A stretch of DNA of 64,000 nt, taken from Bacteroidota bacterium (GTDB lineage Bacteria; Bacteroidota; Bacteroidia; Chitinophagales; Chitinophagaceae). Of this stretch, positions 63,498 to 64,000 are shown one piece after another. The notes below the pieces were generated by a model that worked only from the letters and a program-made list of their open reading frames with translations, made no database searches and was not told the origin of the DNA. The stretch's first letter is position 1. Each line of letters begins with the position of its first letter. The DNA is taken from positions 62,001 to 126,000 of the forward strand of contig JAKPSI010000061.1 of the NCBI GenBank assembly GCA_029555415.1, read 5' to 3'. Position numbers and translations under genes: made by a program.

Positions 63498-64000
63498 GTG
63501 ACACGCATTCATATACGTCATATACTGCATACCGCGATCTTAGCCGGGCTGTTCCTGCTTCCTTCCTGCAAGGAGCACAAGAAGCCTTCTGGCCCGGCGA
63601 TGTTCGAGACACTGGATCATAAAAAGACAGGACTTGAATTCAGCAATGACCTGAAACCCACGCCGGAGTTCAATATGCTGAAGTATATGTACTTCTATAA
63701 TGGTGCGGGTCTGGGAGCCGGTGATTTCAATAATGACGGACTTACCGATCTGTTCTTTTCTTCCAATCAGGGCCAGAACAAGATCTTCCTCAATAAAGGT
63801 CAATGCACTTTCCGTGATGTGACCGCCGAAGCGAAGATCCCGGAAGATGGCGGCTGGTCCACCGGCGTATCCGTTGCCGATGTGAATGATGATGGCTTGC
63901 TGGATATCTATGTTTGCCGTGTCGGACATTATGAGACCCTGCAAAGCCGCAATCAGTTGCTGATCTGTCAGGGTATCGGTAAGGATGGTGTACCTGCTTA
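63498..64000 (+). CDS. Second FG-GAP/VCBS-repeat lipoprotein (3' part outside window)
   Basis: About 167 codons are visible from GTG 63498, 13 bases after the previous stop. The signal HTAILAGLFLLPSCKEHKK ends with a lipoprotein Cys. The body aligns with the start of the previous gene (KTGLEFSNDLKPTPEFNMLK vs KTGIAFSNEIRNSPDFNIFS) and carries FG-GAP repeats (GAGDFNNDGLTDLFFSSNQG, VADVNDDGLLDIYVCRVG). It is a paralogue in tandem and probably cotranscribed. The frame continues past the window edge. Confidence 0.85.
   Translation, partial: MTRIHIRHILHTAILAGLFLLPSCKEHKKPSGPAMFETLDHKKTGLEFSNDLKPTPEFNMLKYMYFYNGAGLGAGDFNNDGLTDLFFSSNQGQNKIFLNKGQCTFRDVTAEAKIPEDGGWSTGVSVADVNDDGLLDIYVCRVGHYETLQSRNQLLICQGIGKDGVPA

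Overview
The window looks like a chromosomal segment of a Bacteroidota bacterium, most likely family Chitinophagaceae. Supporting features are a SusC/SusD pair, several secreted proteins with type IX secretion (T9SS) C-terminal sorting domains, an S46 dipeptidyl-peptidase, a Reg_prop-type sensor kinase, almost no Shine-Dalgarno sequences, and promoters of the Bacteroidota form (TTG/TTTG, about 20 bases, then TAnnTTTG). No rRNA, tRNA, insertion sequence, phage module or CRISPR array was seen. Gene assignments come from reading motifs in the sequence; no database search was run.

Layout. 1-2292 (minus): a partial outer-membrane beta-barrel protein and a secreted protein. 2500-5826 (plus): small lipoproteins, membrane proteins and a DinB-like protein, followed by the decayed remains of a second DinB copy. 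6127-12827 (plus): a T9SS type B protein, a MORN-repeat protein, a GNAT acetyltransferase, an esterase and small envelope proteins. 12828-24380 (minus): RraB-like protein, dipeptide epimerase with an upstream barrel protein, DPP7-like peptidase, two tandem membrane-bound patatin-like proteins, a secreted protein and the GTPase Obg. 24492-30552: a DUF6970-like lipoprotein and three T9SS type A proteins, two of them tandem paralogues that also share their promoter, leader and terminator layout.

30809-42307 is a phenylacetate degradation region. paaA-B-C-D-G-I-Y form one minus-strand run. A two-component system lies directly upstream on the same strand. paaE, with its own TetR-type regulator, lies 5 kb further on. 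Together PaaABCDE would make the phenylacetyl-CoA epoxidase, PaaG the isomerase, and PaaI/PaaY the thioesterase side. The CoA ligase (PaaK), ring-opening PaaZ and beta-oxidation enzymes PaaH/PaaJ are not in this window.

42452-50289 holds a PfkB-family kinase, a lamin-tail-domain protein, aspartate-semialdehyde dehydrogenase (asd) behind an attenuator-like leader, a DUF2461 protein, a NUMOD4/HNH protein and DNA ligase LigA. 50472-64000 is a carbohydrate-related locus: a T9SS-secreted GH13 enzyme, a Nudix-type regulator, a LacI regulator, SusC, SusD and two FG-GAP/ASPIC-type lipoproteins, the second cut by the window edge.

The most unusual signals are non-coding. (1) A promoter, a 14-codon Met/Thr/Lys-rich leader ORF and a strong terminator lie upstream of asd. 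(2) A family of 7-bp tandem repeats of varying consensus is arranged around a conserved 28-bp core and repeatedly touches gene ends. (3) A pair of homologous hairpins at 13.2 kb differs by compensatory changes. (4) The two T9SS paralogues have a shared leader architecture.
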